Positions 33,177 to 45,650 of a stretch of DNA of 64,000 nt are shown piece after piece; within the stretch, counting starts at the first letter, position 1; every line of letters starts with the position of its first letter. Source of the stretch: Panorpa germanica. Taxonomy: Eukaryota; Arthropoda; Insecta; Mecoptera; Panorpidae. The position numbers and the translations under genes were made by a program. Where the stretch lies: NCBI GenBank assembly GCA_963678705.1, contig OY783205.1:7874001-7938000 (forward strand), read 5' to 3'. The notes under the pieces are model-generated. The model saw only the letters and a list, made by a program, of their open reading frames with translations. It was not told where the DNA came from and did not search any database.

Positions 33177-36100
33177 CTATTCTAATAGAAGTACATTTTT
33201 ATAAACAACATTGGATGTAAATATATCTTTTTTCGATTTAGTAACAGAAGTTAATGTTTCAATTTTTAAATTATTGGATGATTTAACCCTTGAAAACGCG
33301 ACATATAATTGGCCATGAGTAAAAACGGGTTCCCGTAATAAAACACCTACTTTTCAAAAGTTTGACCTTGTGATTTATTTATTGGCATAGCAAATGCTAA
33401 TCGAACAGGAAACTGAACTCTTTTAAGTATAAATGGAAGATTTATATCAGAAGGAGCTAAAACTATTTTAGGAATAAGAGCGCGATCACCAGTGTGACTT
33501 CCAGTAATTATTTCTGCATCTATTACAGATGTATACATATGTTTTACAATTAAACGGGTTCCATTACAAAGTCCACTATTAGCATTCATATTTCTTAAGA
33601 GCATTATAATTGCACCTATTTTTAAATTTAATTTATGTGGAGGCATACCCGATGGTGTCAAACTATTTAAAAATTCTACTGGGAAATGATTTTGTTCTGT
33701 ATCAGAATCAGTTGAAACAGAGTCATGACTTAAAGAGCAAATTTGTTCCCCATCCAATAAATTTAAAATTTTTTCATTAATCTGTAATGTGTCTTCATTT
33801 AATGGACATAAAATTACGCGAAATTTTAATTCATCAAGAGTAACTAAATTAATATCGCCGTATATTTCATCGACTAAAGGTTTGGCGGAAATGAATTTAT
33901 TTGGGATTTTAACCATGTTTACTACACTACCTGGACAATCATTTATTAGTCCATCTCCAAGTTGTAATAACCACGTTTTAAAATCGATTTCTTCTAGCGC
34001 AACTCTCATGTTAATTGTCAGATGCTTAATTTTGAAAAGTGACCATAACCTGCTATTTTGAATACACGTTGAAACTATATCTGCAACCGTTCCGCGTTTA
34101 ACAACAGAAAGACATTGTCGAAAATCTCCTCCTAGTAAAATGATTTTATTACCAAATGGCTTATTATTTTTCATTAAATCGCGAAGGCACATATCTACTA
34201 CATCTAAAGCAAAGTAAGGCGCCATTGTAACCTTGTCCCATATAATTAACTTAGCTGATTTTAATAACTTCCCATCAATAGAGTTGTGCCTTATGGATGA
34301 AGTTGAATTTCCATCTAGGGGAACCGGTATTTTAAACTGTGAATAAATTGTCCTCCCCGCTTTCAGTAAAGTCGCAGCTATCCCTGTCCAAGCCACAGGT
34401 ATAGCAGTTAATCCCATTCCACGTACGACGTGTAGTAAAGCAGTATAAAGAAATGTTTTCCCAGAACCACCCGACCCATGAATAAAGAAATATCTTTGCT
34501 CTTCATTATCATTGTTTATGCAAAGCATTATTTCATCAAATACGTTTTTCTGTTCCGAATTTAATTGATTACTAAAATTAACCACTTGCTCAAATTCTTC
34601 TGTTTGGTTAAATGTTTCCCTAACTAAAACTAAATTTACATTACGATATTCCAGAAATCCAAAATCAGTATAATTGAAATTATGTAATTTAAAAATATCA
34701 ATGATGTCATTGATAGCGAACTGTTCCGCAGTTTCTTGGTTATAAGTTAAACTATAATCCTCGCATAAAGTTACTTTATGATTATCCCATAATAAATTAG
34801 GATCGCAGGGTTCGCAAAAAATACAAATAAAAGCAAATAGATGTCGTAGCTGTTTGGGCATTTTACAAATTGAAGCATCATCTAAACAACGATCCCATTG
34901 AGTAGCATCATTCAATAAACCTAATTGTTTTGCTGTTTCGTGGAAAGTGGAATATTCGATTCCATTGAGAGTTCGCAAGTCTTTGAAACATGTAGCGCCG
35001 CGTACATGAAGCAACAATAACCTTAAATAAAACCTTTCACCTTCTTTAGGACTAACACTATACATTCTCGGAATTATCAAATGACTTATGCGCTGTCTTA
35101 AAGTCCATGTCTTTTTGCGATCAAAAATGTAATGTTCGGGTATTTCCGTATACAAATAAGTTTTAGCCTCTACCGATGTTGAATTTAATTTAAACCAAGC
35201 CGTTAATGTAGTTTCTGAAGACTTTGCTAATGCAGATTCTTCATTTCCTTCAGTAAATAAAATATTTTGTTGGTTTTCTAAATGAACTGCCAACCTATAT
35301 ATAGTGTGTGTTTTATATTGCAGATCGAATGCAAATATTCTCCACATGGCTTCCGGTGGTGATACATATCGCGCGTCTAAATAAAATGAAACTTCATCCC
35401 AGTCTAATTGTGCTTGTCCTTCAGATGTTATTTTAACATTGGCACAATCATGGCCCTTATATATATATTTAAATAAATATTTTACGCTTTTAACCGAAGC
35501 GCAAATTTCAACATTAATGTGGCATCTATATTTCAAGGAAAGGAATCTATTGTACGGTACAACCCATCTATTATCTACTGTATGTTTTATAGTGCCTTTT
35601 GCCGTGTAAAAATCAATTTTTAAATTATTATCCCGACGTCTGTACAAAGGATACCCGTTACTGTTATTTACAGTGGAAGCTTGAAATGATTTCGGAAAAT
35701 CTTTACTGCATTTATTGTCTTTCATGCATGGAGCATTTATATTATATGGTCCACATGGACCGTGAATCATACATTTTTTGACCACATCAAATAAAATGGG
35801 ATGAGTTTCACTATCTGGAATTTCTGCAGATACAACTTTATCAATAAGTTCCGTGTTTCGAATTTTATTTTGATTATTTAAAATTATTAGAATGTGAATG
35901 TGAGGTAAACCGCGTTTTTGAAATTCAATAACAGAAACGATAGCTGTTACCTTACCGAAAATATGACTTTTCAATAGATCGTCAAAGAGTTCTTTCACTT
36001 TTAATTGAAATACTCTAACAACTAAATCGGGACGATTTTCGGTTCGTTGATTATTAAGTAAATTACTTTTAATTTCTGGCCACTCGGGATTACATGTCAT

Positions 36101-37381
36101 TTTAATAAACAAATCCGGTGAACCATATTTACAAATAATTCCCATAGCATCAAGATAATGTTGTGACATGCTACGTGGACTTCCGACAAATGTACTTGGT
36201 AAAATAACCATTCTGCCAGGTATAATTCCTTCATTAATGGATTTATTTTTGACGTAATCCATCAACCCTTTATACATTTCTGACCGCAATTTCTTTTGTG
36301 TATTTGCGTTCCGAATGAAATTAAGTCTATTACCTTCGATTTTGGAATACGCGTCAACAATATACTGTTGAGTAAGTTTTCCGGCACTAAGAAATGGATT
36401 AAAAGAGCCCGTGCATCTAAGTTTATAAGAATAAAATTGACGATGAGAAATTCTTCTTGCTAATGAAACATTTAGTAAATGTTCCGAATGGCCGAGTTCA
36501 CCGGTTGGACATAACAACGGATAAGTCATTGGATCGCAATTTTCATTAAGAATATTTATGTTACGTAGATTACCATCTTTTTGATAGACACAAATGTCTC
36601 TATCAGAAGGTGGTAATCCATCTTTGCTTGTAAAAATTAAAGCTACTTCATTAGTAGACGGCACGTTGTATCGCCGTGGATCTTTTGTGAGCTGCTGAAC
36701 AATATTCATCTGCATATCAAAAGGATTTCTACCTTCTAAATTAGCTTTTGCAATCTCCTCTCTTTCTACTTCAGCCATCATTTTATATGCAGCAGCGTAT
36801 GGATTTACTTTTCTTATTAAAGAATCCAATTGCTCAAATAATTGTCTCTTGCATTTACGGTTAACATCGCCTTGCATTCTTTTACATATGGCCTCATCAG
36901 GATCTAGAATATACAGCTGACCATATTGTGACTGTTTTCCTTCTGTAGGGTGTGCCGATGATATTCTATGGTAAACCTGACCACATATCCTGAAACAGTA
37001 CGGCCCACGTGTGCCTGGACGGTGATCAATATGTGCTCCAAATGAAGCAAATGCAAGCGAACTATTGTAATTTCTGATGTTATCCATAAAATTGGCAGAA
37101 AGGGGATGCATATTAGTCATTAGTTCTATTAACAGCTCTGGAAAAGGGTTAGAAGGGTTCGAAATTGAAACTTTGTTTTTTGAACAGCATAATGAAAATT
37201 TTCCATCTGTCGGTGTTTCATTTTTGAAATGATTTGCGTTGCAAAATTGACAGATGACATTCATAGATCCACAGTAATGTTGTATTACAAATGTTTCATC
37301 GTTTATTTCTTGAATTGCTGTACTTAGTATTTGTTGCGGTAAGATGGGCGCTTTATTCTGTGTTTCCTTTTCTCTTTGTGT
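33177..37381 (-). pseudogene. Helentron Rep/helicase half
   Basis: Frame 37264-33347 (1305 codons) is open upstream to 37381, giving QHYCGSMNVICQFCNANHF, so the ATG at 37264 is probably internal. It has a Cys-rich motif, Helitron_like_N, MTCNPEWPEI, HIH of the HUH nuclease, KYLFKY tyrosines, GSGGSGKT Walker A, GGDFRQ, NMRV and INKSQGQ. Walker B reads WDKVTM where WDE is expected, losing the catalytic Glu. A one-base deletion near 33346 ends the frame early; the normal tail (LLREPVFTHGQLYVAFSRVKSS) continues in another frame to a stop at 33177. Confidence 0.88.
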
Positions 37382-40008
37382 TTAAAGTTCTGATGCTTTA
37401 TCTAATGTTCTTTGCTTTTGTAAGGCTATTTTCTGTAATCTGATTTGTTTTGCATCTTCCTTTTCATTGGCTAACCTAATTCTTTTGCGAAATAACAATA
37501 TATTTTTACTTCTGTCTTTTTCATTTATATTTTGTTGTAGTAATCGCTTTTTGTTTATTAAATTCTGCTTCTTTAGGCGAACTTGTCTCGCAATTTTTGT
37601 TTTCAAACTTAATTTTTTCTTTAAATCTGCTTTCATTTTCTGTAGTCTTCTTCGCCTTTCGTCCGGTGTTTCATCTCTAAATTTCTTGCTATCTCTTACT
37701 GCCTGTTCTTTTAAGCGAATTTGTTTTAATTGACTTGTTTCTCTAACTAATTTCTTCTTAAAATTTGCTTTCAGTTTCTCTAGTCTTGTTCTTCTATTAT
37801 CGGGCGTTTCTCTTTTGAATCTCTTACTACTTCTCACCGCCTGTTTTCTTGAGGGAATTTGTTTTAATACATTTGTTTCCTTAAATGAATTCTTCTTAAA
37901 ATCTGCTTTCATTTGCTCCAGTCTTTTTTGCCTTTCATCCGGTGTTTCTTTTCTGAATCTTTTGCTATTTCTCACTGCCTGTTTGTTTAAGCGAATTTGT
38001 TTTAATTCACTTGTTTCCTCAAATAAATTCTTCATAAAATTTGCTTTCTTTTGCTCCAGTCTTTTTTGCCTTTCATCAGGTGTTTCTTCTCTGAATCTCT
38101 TGCTATTTCTCAATGCCTGTTTTTTTAAGCGAATTTGTTTTAATTCACTTGTTTCATTTTCTAACTTCTTTTCCAAATATAACTTTAGTTTGTTTAACCT
38201 TTTTTGCCTTCCACCTGTAGTTTCTTTTTTGAAATTATTCTTATTTCTGAAAATCTGTTTTTGTAAGCGTTTATCTTTATCCTGCTTAGGTTGAGACTGT
38301 AATATTGTTTTTCTTCGTACACGTTTGTTTTGTTTCGTCTTTTTTAGCAGCCTTTTACTTACTCTTACTTTCAATGTAGTACTACGTTCATGGCATTTTT
38401 CTTTTGATAATACTGTATCACGAACTTTTTCTGATTCATTTAATTGCACATTATCACTTACTAAAATTCTTGTATCACTTACTATATTATCACATATTAC
38501 ACTAACACTGTCACTTATTGTATTAACTTCATTTGTAAAGCTTAAGTATGAATATTCATATATTTCTGAGATGTTAATATTTCCTGTAATACTTTCTACA
38601 GTAATTGTAAGAATTGTAAAAAGTAAAGAACCTCCAGAATCCCGAAAATTATATTTAATTAGATCGACTAAATCCGTTACGTATTTATAACATAAAAGTA
38701 CTGCTTTGCCATTAGAGTTCGAAATAGATTGTCCCTTGTTACCCCTGGAATGGGAATCAAAGACCCAGAAAAGGCTGTCGTGTTTGAACAGTGAAAATGT
38801 TTGACTGCAAGTAGTGAATAGTCCGTTTTTATATTTTTTTAAATATTTTTCTAAGAAATCTCCTGTTAATATATTAAGATGACCTTGAGCAGTGTCCATA
38901 AGATCATAATTAATTTTACATAAACCATTACCAATCGATAAATTTGGAATAATCTCCTCAATTAGTAGGAATGGGTGACAACCGGGTTTTAAACTTTTTC
39001 GATAACAATTGTCTCCTAGTATTAAAATATAATCTAATACTTGGGTCGTCCAGCTATTGAATGTAATTAATTCTTGCATACATATACTAAATGTAGCTAT
39101 TGCCGTACATTGAGAATTTTTAGGTAAATTTCGAAAAACATCACTTGCTTGATTAAAATTTGCTTGTAAAATTGTATAAGGTTCCGGCAATTTAAATACA
39201 GTTACACCTTTTTCGGAGACATTAACGTTAGGATAATTATAAATGGAACTTGTTATAATTTCATCAATGTTTACAGAAGTAGAAGAATTATTTATTTCTT
39301 TTAATGTACTATTATCTATAGTGCTTAATATACTAATAGGAGCAATAGAAAATTCTGTGGTTTTACAGCTACTAAAATTAAATTTAATCAAATTTATGAC
39401 ATCAAGAAGATTTTTAAAGCTTTCCATCTCTCTCACAAACAATTTGTCCTTTAATACCTCTTGGATGTGAATCAAATACCCAAAATACATCAGATTCTTT
39501 GAAAATGACAAAAGTCTGATCACTAACTGTAAATAATCCATTTTTATGTTTATCGAAAAATGACTCTAAAAAGAGAATTGATAACTCTCTTATTTTTGTA
39601 TTTGCATTTCTAATGTCGCCCCAGCGGGTTTTTGCGTTATCATAATATACGACGTATGTGTTTTCTTTTAAGGAGATGTTTTTTTTTAACTTTATCCGCT
39701 AATAAGAATCGGTGTTCGTTACCTAAACAATTGTCTAAGTAACACTGATCTCCAAGTATTAAAATAAAATCCAAAGTATCTGAATTCCATGAATTTAACG
39801 GAGTAGTTTCGTTAACACATATTGCAGCAACACTGCAACTACTACATTGACCACGTGTTGATTTACAAAATCTTTTGTCAAATTGATTAAAAGTACCTCT
39901 GACAATTGATAATGGCTTTTTTAATTTATTTGAATTGGACCTTAAAATCTTAATATGATCAGACGAAATCCGTTTTTTCCTACCACAGCCAAATAATGAT
40001 TTAAACAT
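37382..40008 (-). pseudogene. Tandem UL36-like cysteine-peptidase domains plus basic repeats
   Basis: ATG at 40008. Domain 1 has FNQFDKRF, a GQC motif (Cys 39844-39846), W...LDFILILGD, and FDSHPRG (Asp 39471-39473, His 39465-39467). Domain 2 has SQC (Cys 39107-39109), W...LDYILILGD and FDSHSRG near 38758. A Cys after Gln plus Asp-x-His matches the layout of UL36/M48 deubiquitinases (MEROPS C76). Then come an acidic Ser/Asp linker and basic 46-residue repeats up to TAA at 37382-37384. Frameshifts lie near 39675 (A run) and 39420. The next 39 codons to the Rep ATG are open in the same frame, so it was probably one polyprotein. Confidence 0.72.
37604..38155 (-). repeat. Four 46-residue (138-bp) basic repeats
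   Basis: Units starting at E463, E509, E555 and E601 of the 37382-39541 frame share ET-x2-LKQI-x3-KQA-x-R-S-KRF-x2-ETPD-x-R-x2-RL-x4-A. Degenerate half-units flank them. They are rich in Lys, Arg and Glu and likely form a long charged helix. ETP-x-R-x2-RL repeats are common near the start of invertebrate Helitron proteins. Confidence 0.85.
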
Positions 40009-40341
40009 GTTGTAGTAGAAGTAAATAAATAAGCTATATATATTATAAAATAAAAACGAAAGTATTACCTAAACTATTATTATAAATAGGTGTAAAGCAT
40101 AAAAAAGAAATTGCAATTTTGATTAATAATTCATATTAATATAAATATTTGTATAGATAAATATACTTAGCTCCTTAGAAGATCTCTGTGATGTAACATA
40201 TGCCACAGAGGAATACTCCAGTATATTGTAATATATAGCTGTATATTATATAAATATGTAACCAATGCAGAGATTTGCAGACCTCTAAAATAAAAAAATC
40301 AATACGATAATGTATAACAAAGATAAATAACTAATACTACT
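40009..40341 (-). other. Helentron 5' leader
   Basis: This segment is about 80% alike by eye to 28615-28880, including ATAAATATTTGTATAGATAA and AAATCAATACGATAATG. Both stop at AAAGATAAATAACT. It is the probable promoter-bearing end of the element. Confidence 0.6.
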
Positions 40342-41389
40342 TATACTATATACTAAATAACTAAGAGTACTTATGGCAGAAATTTAAGGTTACATAAAGA
40401 AATTTTTAAAATATGTATAGAAAAAATTAAAATGAAAAGAACAAACCAGTATTGACAATCGATGTCGTCTTTCTCAATTAGAACATTAGTATTATACTAA
40501 GTACAACACTAATAATTCGGTAATCTGAAAACAAATAAAGAATAATATACAAAAAAACAAATTTGGCCTCACATAAGTTATAAATATCAGTAAATTACTA
40601 CAAATAATATTAATTCGTAATAAAGATTCCAAGTTTTTAGCAGAATCAGACATCCGCAGGCCCTAAAAACGGTTTTAATATAGCAAATAGTTATTACCTA
40701 TTTGATAAACATCATTTACTCGTCTTTCAGATTAATAATAAGATTCAGAAGATATTGCATAAAAACAGTTTTGGTAGTCATTTTTTTTACGTGCTGATTC
40801 CGCGGATGGCCGATGATGGAAAAAACTTGAAAGTTTTGTTCGAAATATAAACGTTAAAACATATTCAAAAACTTTAAGTACGGGACACATTGTAAGGTAA
40901 ATAATTTTTCTTCTGCTACTATAACAAAAGTATACAAATCGTTTTAATTATGTAATGACAGTACTAAGTAAAGCAAAAAATCTTGCTAAATACATTGTTG
41001 TCAAGACATAACCAAAATAAAGCAACAGTTAATACACTGATATTTTCATATATTTCACAATTTTTTAGATATAGTAAACAGATAATTTATAATACTCATA
41101 TGTAGCTACTTCATCGAAAAACTTCAACATTTTGCAGAATACATAATAGTATTTTTGTATACAACATACCTATAAATGTAACAACATATAAATATAAATA
41201 AATAAATGTATTAGATTAAATTAGTAAAAAGCTCACCTTATATATCAAAAGTAGTTTTAATTCACAAATAAATTATTATTCAACACTTAACAACAGAAAT
41301 TCTTATATTTATAATTTGATATAAATCAAACAACAATCAATATATTGACTTTGCAGACGTTAAGAACTCATGTCATAGACACTCAGCAG
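40342..41389. other. AT-rich non-coding stretch
   Basis: No gene or terminal repeat recognised. Confidence 0.5.
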
Positions 41390-41660
41390 GGGGTACTATC
41401 TGAGCTATAGTTCCGTGCAGTTCAGTGATACCACATATTAAAACATAATATTTTTTACTTTTACAATTTCTGTTGGTAGAAATATATTTGAGTTTATTAT
41501 TTCTTTTTCAATACTATTTGTTACATTTTTAATATCAGTAGATATATGCAATTATTTTCATTCAATATAAATGTGTTTTTAAAATTTTAATAACAGTAAA
41601 AAATATTATGTTTCAATATGTGGTATCACTGAACTTTAGCTCAGTGCACTCCCTTCACCC
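41390..41660. mobile_element. MITE-like inverted-repeat element
   Basis: Arms GTTCAGTGATACCACATATT (about 41422) and its inverted copy (ending about 41636) continue inward through ACATAATATTTTTTACT. Weaker homology extends outward through CTGAGCTA. The loop of about 130 bp is AT-rich and non-coding. No clear target duplication. Confidence 0.6.
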
Positions 41661-42689
41661 TTCATTCCCTTCAAATGTTGAGACGCCGAGCATTTTAGTT
41701 CACTATTCCAAAATTGGCGCCTAAAGCGAACATGTTGAATACAGTCGATGAATCGTTTGGCTGTAAATTTTTCAAAGCAGCCAATATAAAAATGAAAAAA
41801 GAAACTTTAATATTTATTCTAGAACATTCTTCCTGCCGGGTTCACACATGTTCAAATACTAATGGGTAAAGAGAATATACTGCTTACGTATATATTGCTC
41901 ACAGTGCAAATATTCGTGCTCACAGGGATAACGTTCTGTATTCGTACACGAAAATAAACATTTTCATCATAGTAGCAAAAACTTTCATGGTTCACATATA
42001 CTTATATTCACTTTAACCATTCGTACACCATCACGCATGTGTGAACCCGGCATCAGAATTTCAAAGCGGAATTCTTCTTCTTCTTCGGAATGTACATGAG
42101 AAATTAAATATATATACCAGCTCAAAAAAAATAAATATAAATGTTAAAATCGTTACGAAATAATAACATTTCAGGCTGGTTCTAAATGTTAGCCTGTAAT
42201 ACATAATAATATTTGTTTCATTAAAGATATCTATGGTAATGCAAAAATTGTATATTACAATCAGAACCAATATTATTTCTTATTTATATAAAAAATATAT
42301 GAGCTATATATATATGAAATATGTATGAACTGATATTTTAGGTCAATTTTTTAATTTTTTATTGAAATATGTTATATTAATCAATATTTCAATAAAAATT
42401 TGCGTTTTTATTTTATTGAATATTTAAAAAATGACCGATATAATCTATTTAACGTTTGAATTTTATTTTAATGCGTAATACGTTGTTATCCTAGTAGTTA
42501 ATAATGGCAACAACAGTTCCTATTGCTGTGACATTTCTGTATCTCATTTGCACTTCTCTTGTTTTATCACGATAACAATGGTTGGCAAATAAAAGTGGAG
42601 AGGAAGGTGAGGAAGGAATGACGTCAAGTGATCTGTCATTTCTTTAAATTTTTACCTCTTTTTTTTAATTATAAAAGAGAGCGTAACCT
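41661..42689. other. Non-coding stretch
   Basis: Nothing recognised. Confidence 0.5.
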
Positions 42690-43458
42690 TCTTTTTCCAT
42701 ATTTAATTTAAATTCTATTAAATAATTCGTAATTTCATTTCAAATTTTCGTTCCATTTTTAAATTGAAATATTAAACTCGTTCTATATAAATTTTACTCA
42801 CTAAAAAATATATTTTTTTCAACAAAATAAAAAATATTTTCAATTTATTCGTTATTTGACCAACTTTTTTTCAAAATTTGGGATTTTTTTTTTCGATTCG
42901 TAAATAAGTTACCAAGGTTAGCCTATATACAAAATTTCAACTTTCTAGCACAATTTTTACTCTCGGCAAATACTGCCCCCCGTGCCCCCAAATAAAGTTT
43001 TGAAATTTTGAATTTTTTTTTATTAATAATATATTTAATTATTCTAGAATCCAGAATATGAACTTTCTCCAAAGTTCCCTACCGGGCCCCCGAATTTCTT
43101 CAACCCTCCCTTTTTCAATTTTTGAACTTCAAATTTTTGAGAAATGTCAGCATTAAATAGCTTAATACACATGCAAAATTTCAACTTTCTATCTTTTACT
43201 ACTTAAAAGTAATACAGCAAAAAAAGGATCACTTTTTTTTACAGTTTTTCCAAAATTACGGGTTTCCAGAAAATTCAGGGAAAAATCCGAGGACGCCAAA
43301 AGTCTTAGAATTTTTTTCTCTACGAAATAGGAAATTTTTAAAAACTTCCCTGGAGCCGTTTTCGAGATGCCATACAAAATTCGAACCAAACATATAAACA
43401 CATAAACATAGAAACTTATAAGAATATAAATAAACACTTGGAACATTATAATATAGGA
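42690..43458 (-). mobile_element. Non-autonomous Helitron, 3'-truncated
   Basis: The minus-strand 5' end TCCTATATTATAATGTTCC starts at 43458. Leftwards it shows blocks shared with 46800-47057, 49440-49890 and 49950-50280 (an ACGGCTCC-type motif, CTACGAAAT, ATTTCATTTCAAATTT). The 3' hairpin and CTAG are missing near 42690. The frames at 43189-43480 are not genes. Confidence 0.65.
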
Positions 43459-43569
43459 CTAGCGCTTCGCCCCGTCGCAAAGCGACGTGTATTTAATATT
43501 TGTGAATAAATAAAAGTTATTTGATAAATAGAAAATAATCCTGAAATATTGTTTATTGTTCGCCTTTCG

Positions 43570-44825
43570 GCTTTACAATCTACATTCTTAATACATTTCA
43601 TATACTTAAACTTACAATTAAATTTACATTATTCTCTACTAACTTATTTATTCTTCTGTTTTTCCTTTCCTTCCACCTCTTTCCTTCACTGCCTTCCTTT
43701 AATAGCTGGCCAATATTCGTTTCGCTAGCTACTTTTTCCTTACACTCAAACTTAATGTGCTCCAGTGTTTCGTCCTCCGCTCCGCACACTCTATACTTTC
43801 TTTCCTAACTCTTTTCCCAGTATCTGTTTCCTTTTTCCTCATTTCCCAATCCAAACCTTGCTGTTCTTTTTATGTGTCTTATGTCTTTTTCTATAAGGTA
43901 CTGAGGCACAGTATTTTCTTATAACATTTTATATCTTTTATTGTTGTTACTTTTTTCTATTTTTCCCATTCTCTCCTGCTGTTGTATCTTCTTATCCCTT
44001 CTCCTTAACTCCTCTTCTACACTTGCGCCCCCTTCTCTTCTCCTCTCTGCCTCCTTGATCGCCATTCCATTCCTTTCAAAGTACTATTTTGTCTTTTTTG
44101 TACCTCCTCCCCACCATTCTTCATGCTATCCTCTCTTATTTTCTTTCAAATTTTGCTTTCCGCTCTGTTCAATTTCTCCTCGTATTTTACTGCTCTTTCC
44201 CCTGTTTTAATTTGTATCTTATCCCATTTTAGCTCCTCCGTATAAATGTATCCTGGCGTGCACCTGTCTAGCCTTAGTAACCATTTATTATATCTCACCT
44301 GTATTCTTTCCAACTTTTCTTGCTCCTTCCACCCCCAAACCTCTGCTCCATACAACATCATACTGGCTATCAGTCTATCAAACATCCATATTCTCTTTTG
44401 TATGTCCCCCCCAAATACATTTTCCCCTAGTCACTATACCCGTCGCATTGCTAGCTCCGCCTTCTTTGCTACCTCCCTTATCCGAGCCTCTTCTCCATTG
44501 TTCTTTTTAAAAGTGTAGCCCAGATATTTAAATTCTTCTACTTCCTCAATGTCCTCTGTCTTATATTTCTACCTTTTATGTCTTCTTTTTCCACCCCCTT
44601 TTTTAAATACCATAATTTTTGTCTTTTCCACATTTAACTCTAGTCCTTTCCTGTCTATATATCTCCCTAGCCGGTGAGCCATTTCCTGCAGCTCTCCTTT
44701 CCTTTTTGCCAACAGGACTATATCGTCAGCGTATGCTAAAGTCCATATCTTGTAGTGTCTTCCTATTAGCATTCCCCCATCTTGTCCTCTTACCATTACC
44801 CCCTCCAAGTCTGTTGTATATATCG
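43570..44825 (-). pseudogene. LINE ORF2 remnant inside the Helitron
   Basis: From right to left on the minus strand: RT catalytic box AYADDIVLLAKR with LNVEKTKIMVF (44569-44808), thumb/post-RT LYGAEVWGWKEQEKLERIQ (44146-44385), and a C-terminal MCGAEDETLEHIKFEC zinc-knuckle-like motif (43598-43789). Frames are broken between them and the upstream half is absent. It is a different family from the LINE at 11.3-20.6 kb. Confidence 0.75.
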
Positions 44826-44875
44826 CAAATAAAATACAAAATATTATTTTGTTATAATTCCTTTATTTACAGTAA

Positions 44876-45320
44876 TTAAGCACTGTATTGACCAGTCTTC
44901 AGTGCCCCCGCCCATAAGCCCCAATCATCACCTCTTGGCTTCATGCTCTCTTACGTTTCCGAACTTTTAATTTGATTCCTATAAACTTCTGCCATGAAGC
45001 GCCTCCTACTTTTAGCACTCTGCATCGCTTTTTCCCTGAGCATCGTCGGTCCTTAGAGAACTTTCACAGCGCCCCCGCTGCGTAAAATTATTATTTACCA
45101 TAATGAAGCACAGTATTAAACAATGTCCACTGCCCCGCCCCTAAACATCAATCACCTCTTGGCTCCATGCTCTGTATCGTTCTCGCACTTTTAATTGTAA
45201 TCATCTGCACCTTTGCCATAATGCGCCCACTTGCAACACTACAGCTTAACTAAACATCATCGCTTATTAGGGCACTTTCCTATACCCCCCGTTTAGCGCA
45301 ATTATTAAATAATCCTGCGC
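44876..45320. repeat. Diverged tandem repeat, about 225 bp, two copies
   Basis: AAGCACTGTATTGA...CACCTCTTGGCTTCATGCTC (44879 on) recurs as AAGCACAGTATTAA...CACCTCTTGGCTCCATGCTC (45105 on). Confidence 0.7.
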
Positions 45321-45650
45321 TTCCACCCCCTGCGTACTAATCTCTTAACAATTAGTTATCCAAATTAATACTTTACTGGCAACCTGCATACTAAATTTCA
45401 TCCTTAGAAGTACATTATTTTTTAATAATTATTCGATAAGATAAATCTTTGATAAAATTTTCACTAATTTCAATGTAAATCTACTAATTACATCAATTCA
45501 TTTATGTTTTTAAGAAAGCCTAGCAGTTCGCTCCCAATAATCTCATCTCTAGGCCTTTTCCTTCCCGTTATTGCATAAATATATAATAAAAAAATACATA
45601 ACCTTAGTTTTAATATTATTTTTTCAATATTAAATTTTAATTTAAATTAA

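Larger units (their letters stand above)
33177..40341 (-). mobile_element. Helentron-like element, best copy
   Basis: One minus-strand coding unit of about 2.2 thousand codons (40008 to 33177) is preceded by a leader of about 330 bp and followed by the tandem array. The leader's outer edge, AGTTATTTATCTTTG at 40341 on the minus strand, is inferred because the copy at 28880 stops at the same base. No CTAG hairpin of the canonical type was found at the 3' side. Lesions: two frameshifts in the first peptidase domain, one in-frame TAA, a Walker B change and a terminal frameshift. The exact 3' end is unknown. Confidence 0.7.

Noticed and set aside
37382-37384. Programmed stop readthrough between the peptidase and Rep halves
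   Set aside because: Possible in principle, but the copy has at least four other lesions, so a mutation is simpler. No readthrough context was recognised.
37467-38690. Long Phe/Leu-rich plus-strand frames
   Set aside because: They are antisense shadows of the basic repeats and peptidase region; Lys/Glu-rich codons read backwards give Phe/Leu-rich frames.
43941-44518. Plus-strand hydrophobic frames resembling membrane proteins
   Set aside because: Antisense of the LINE RT remnant.
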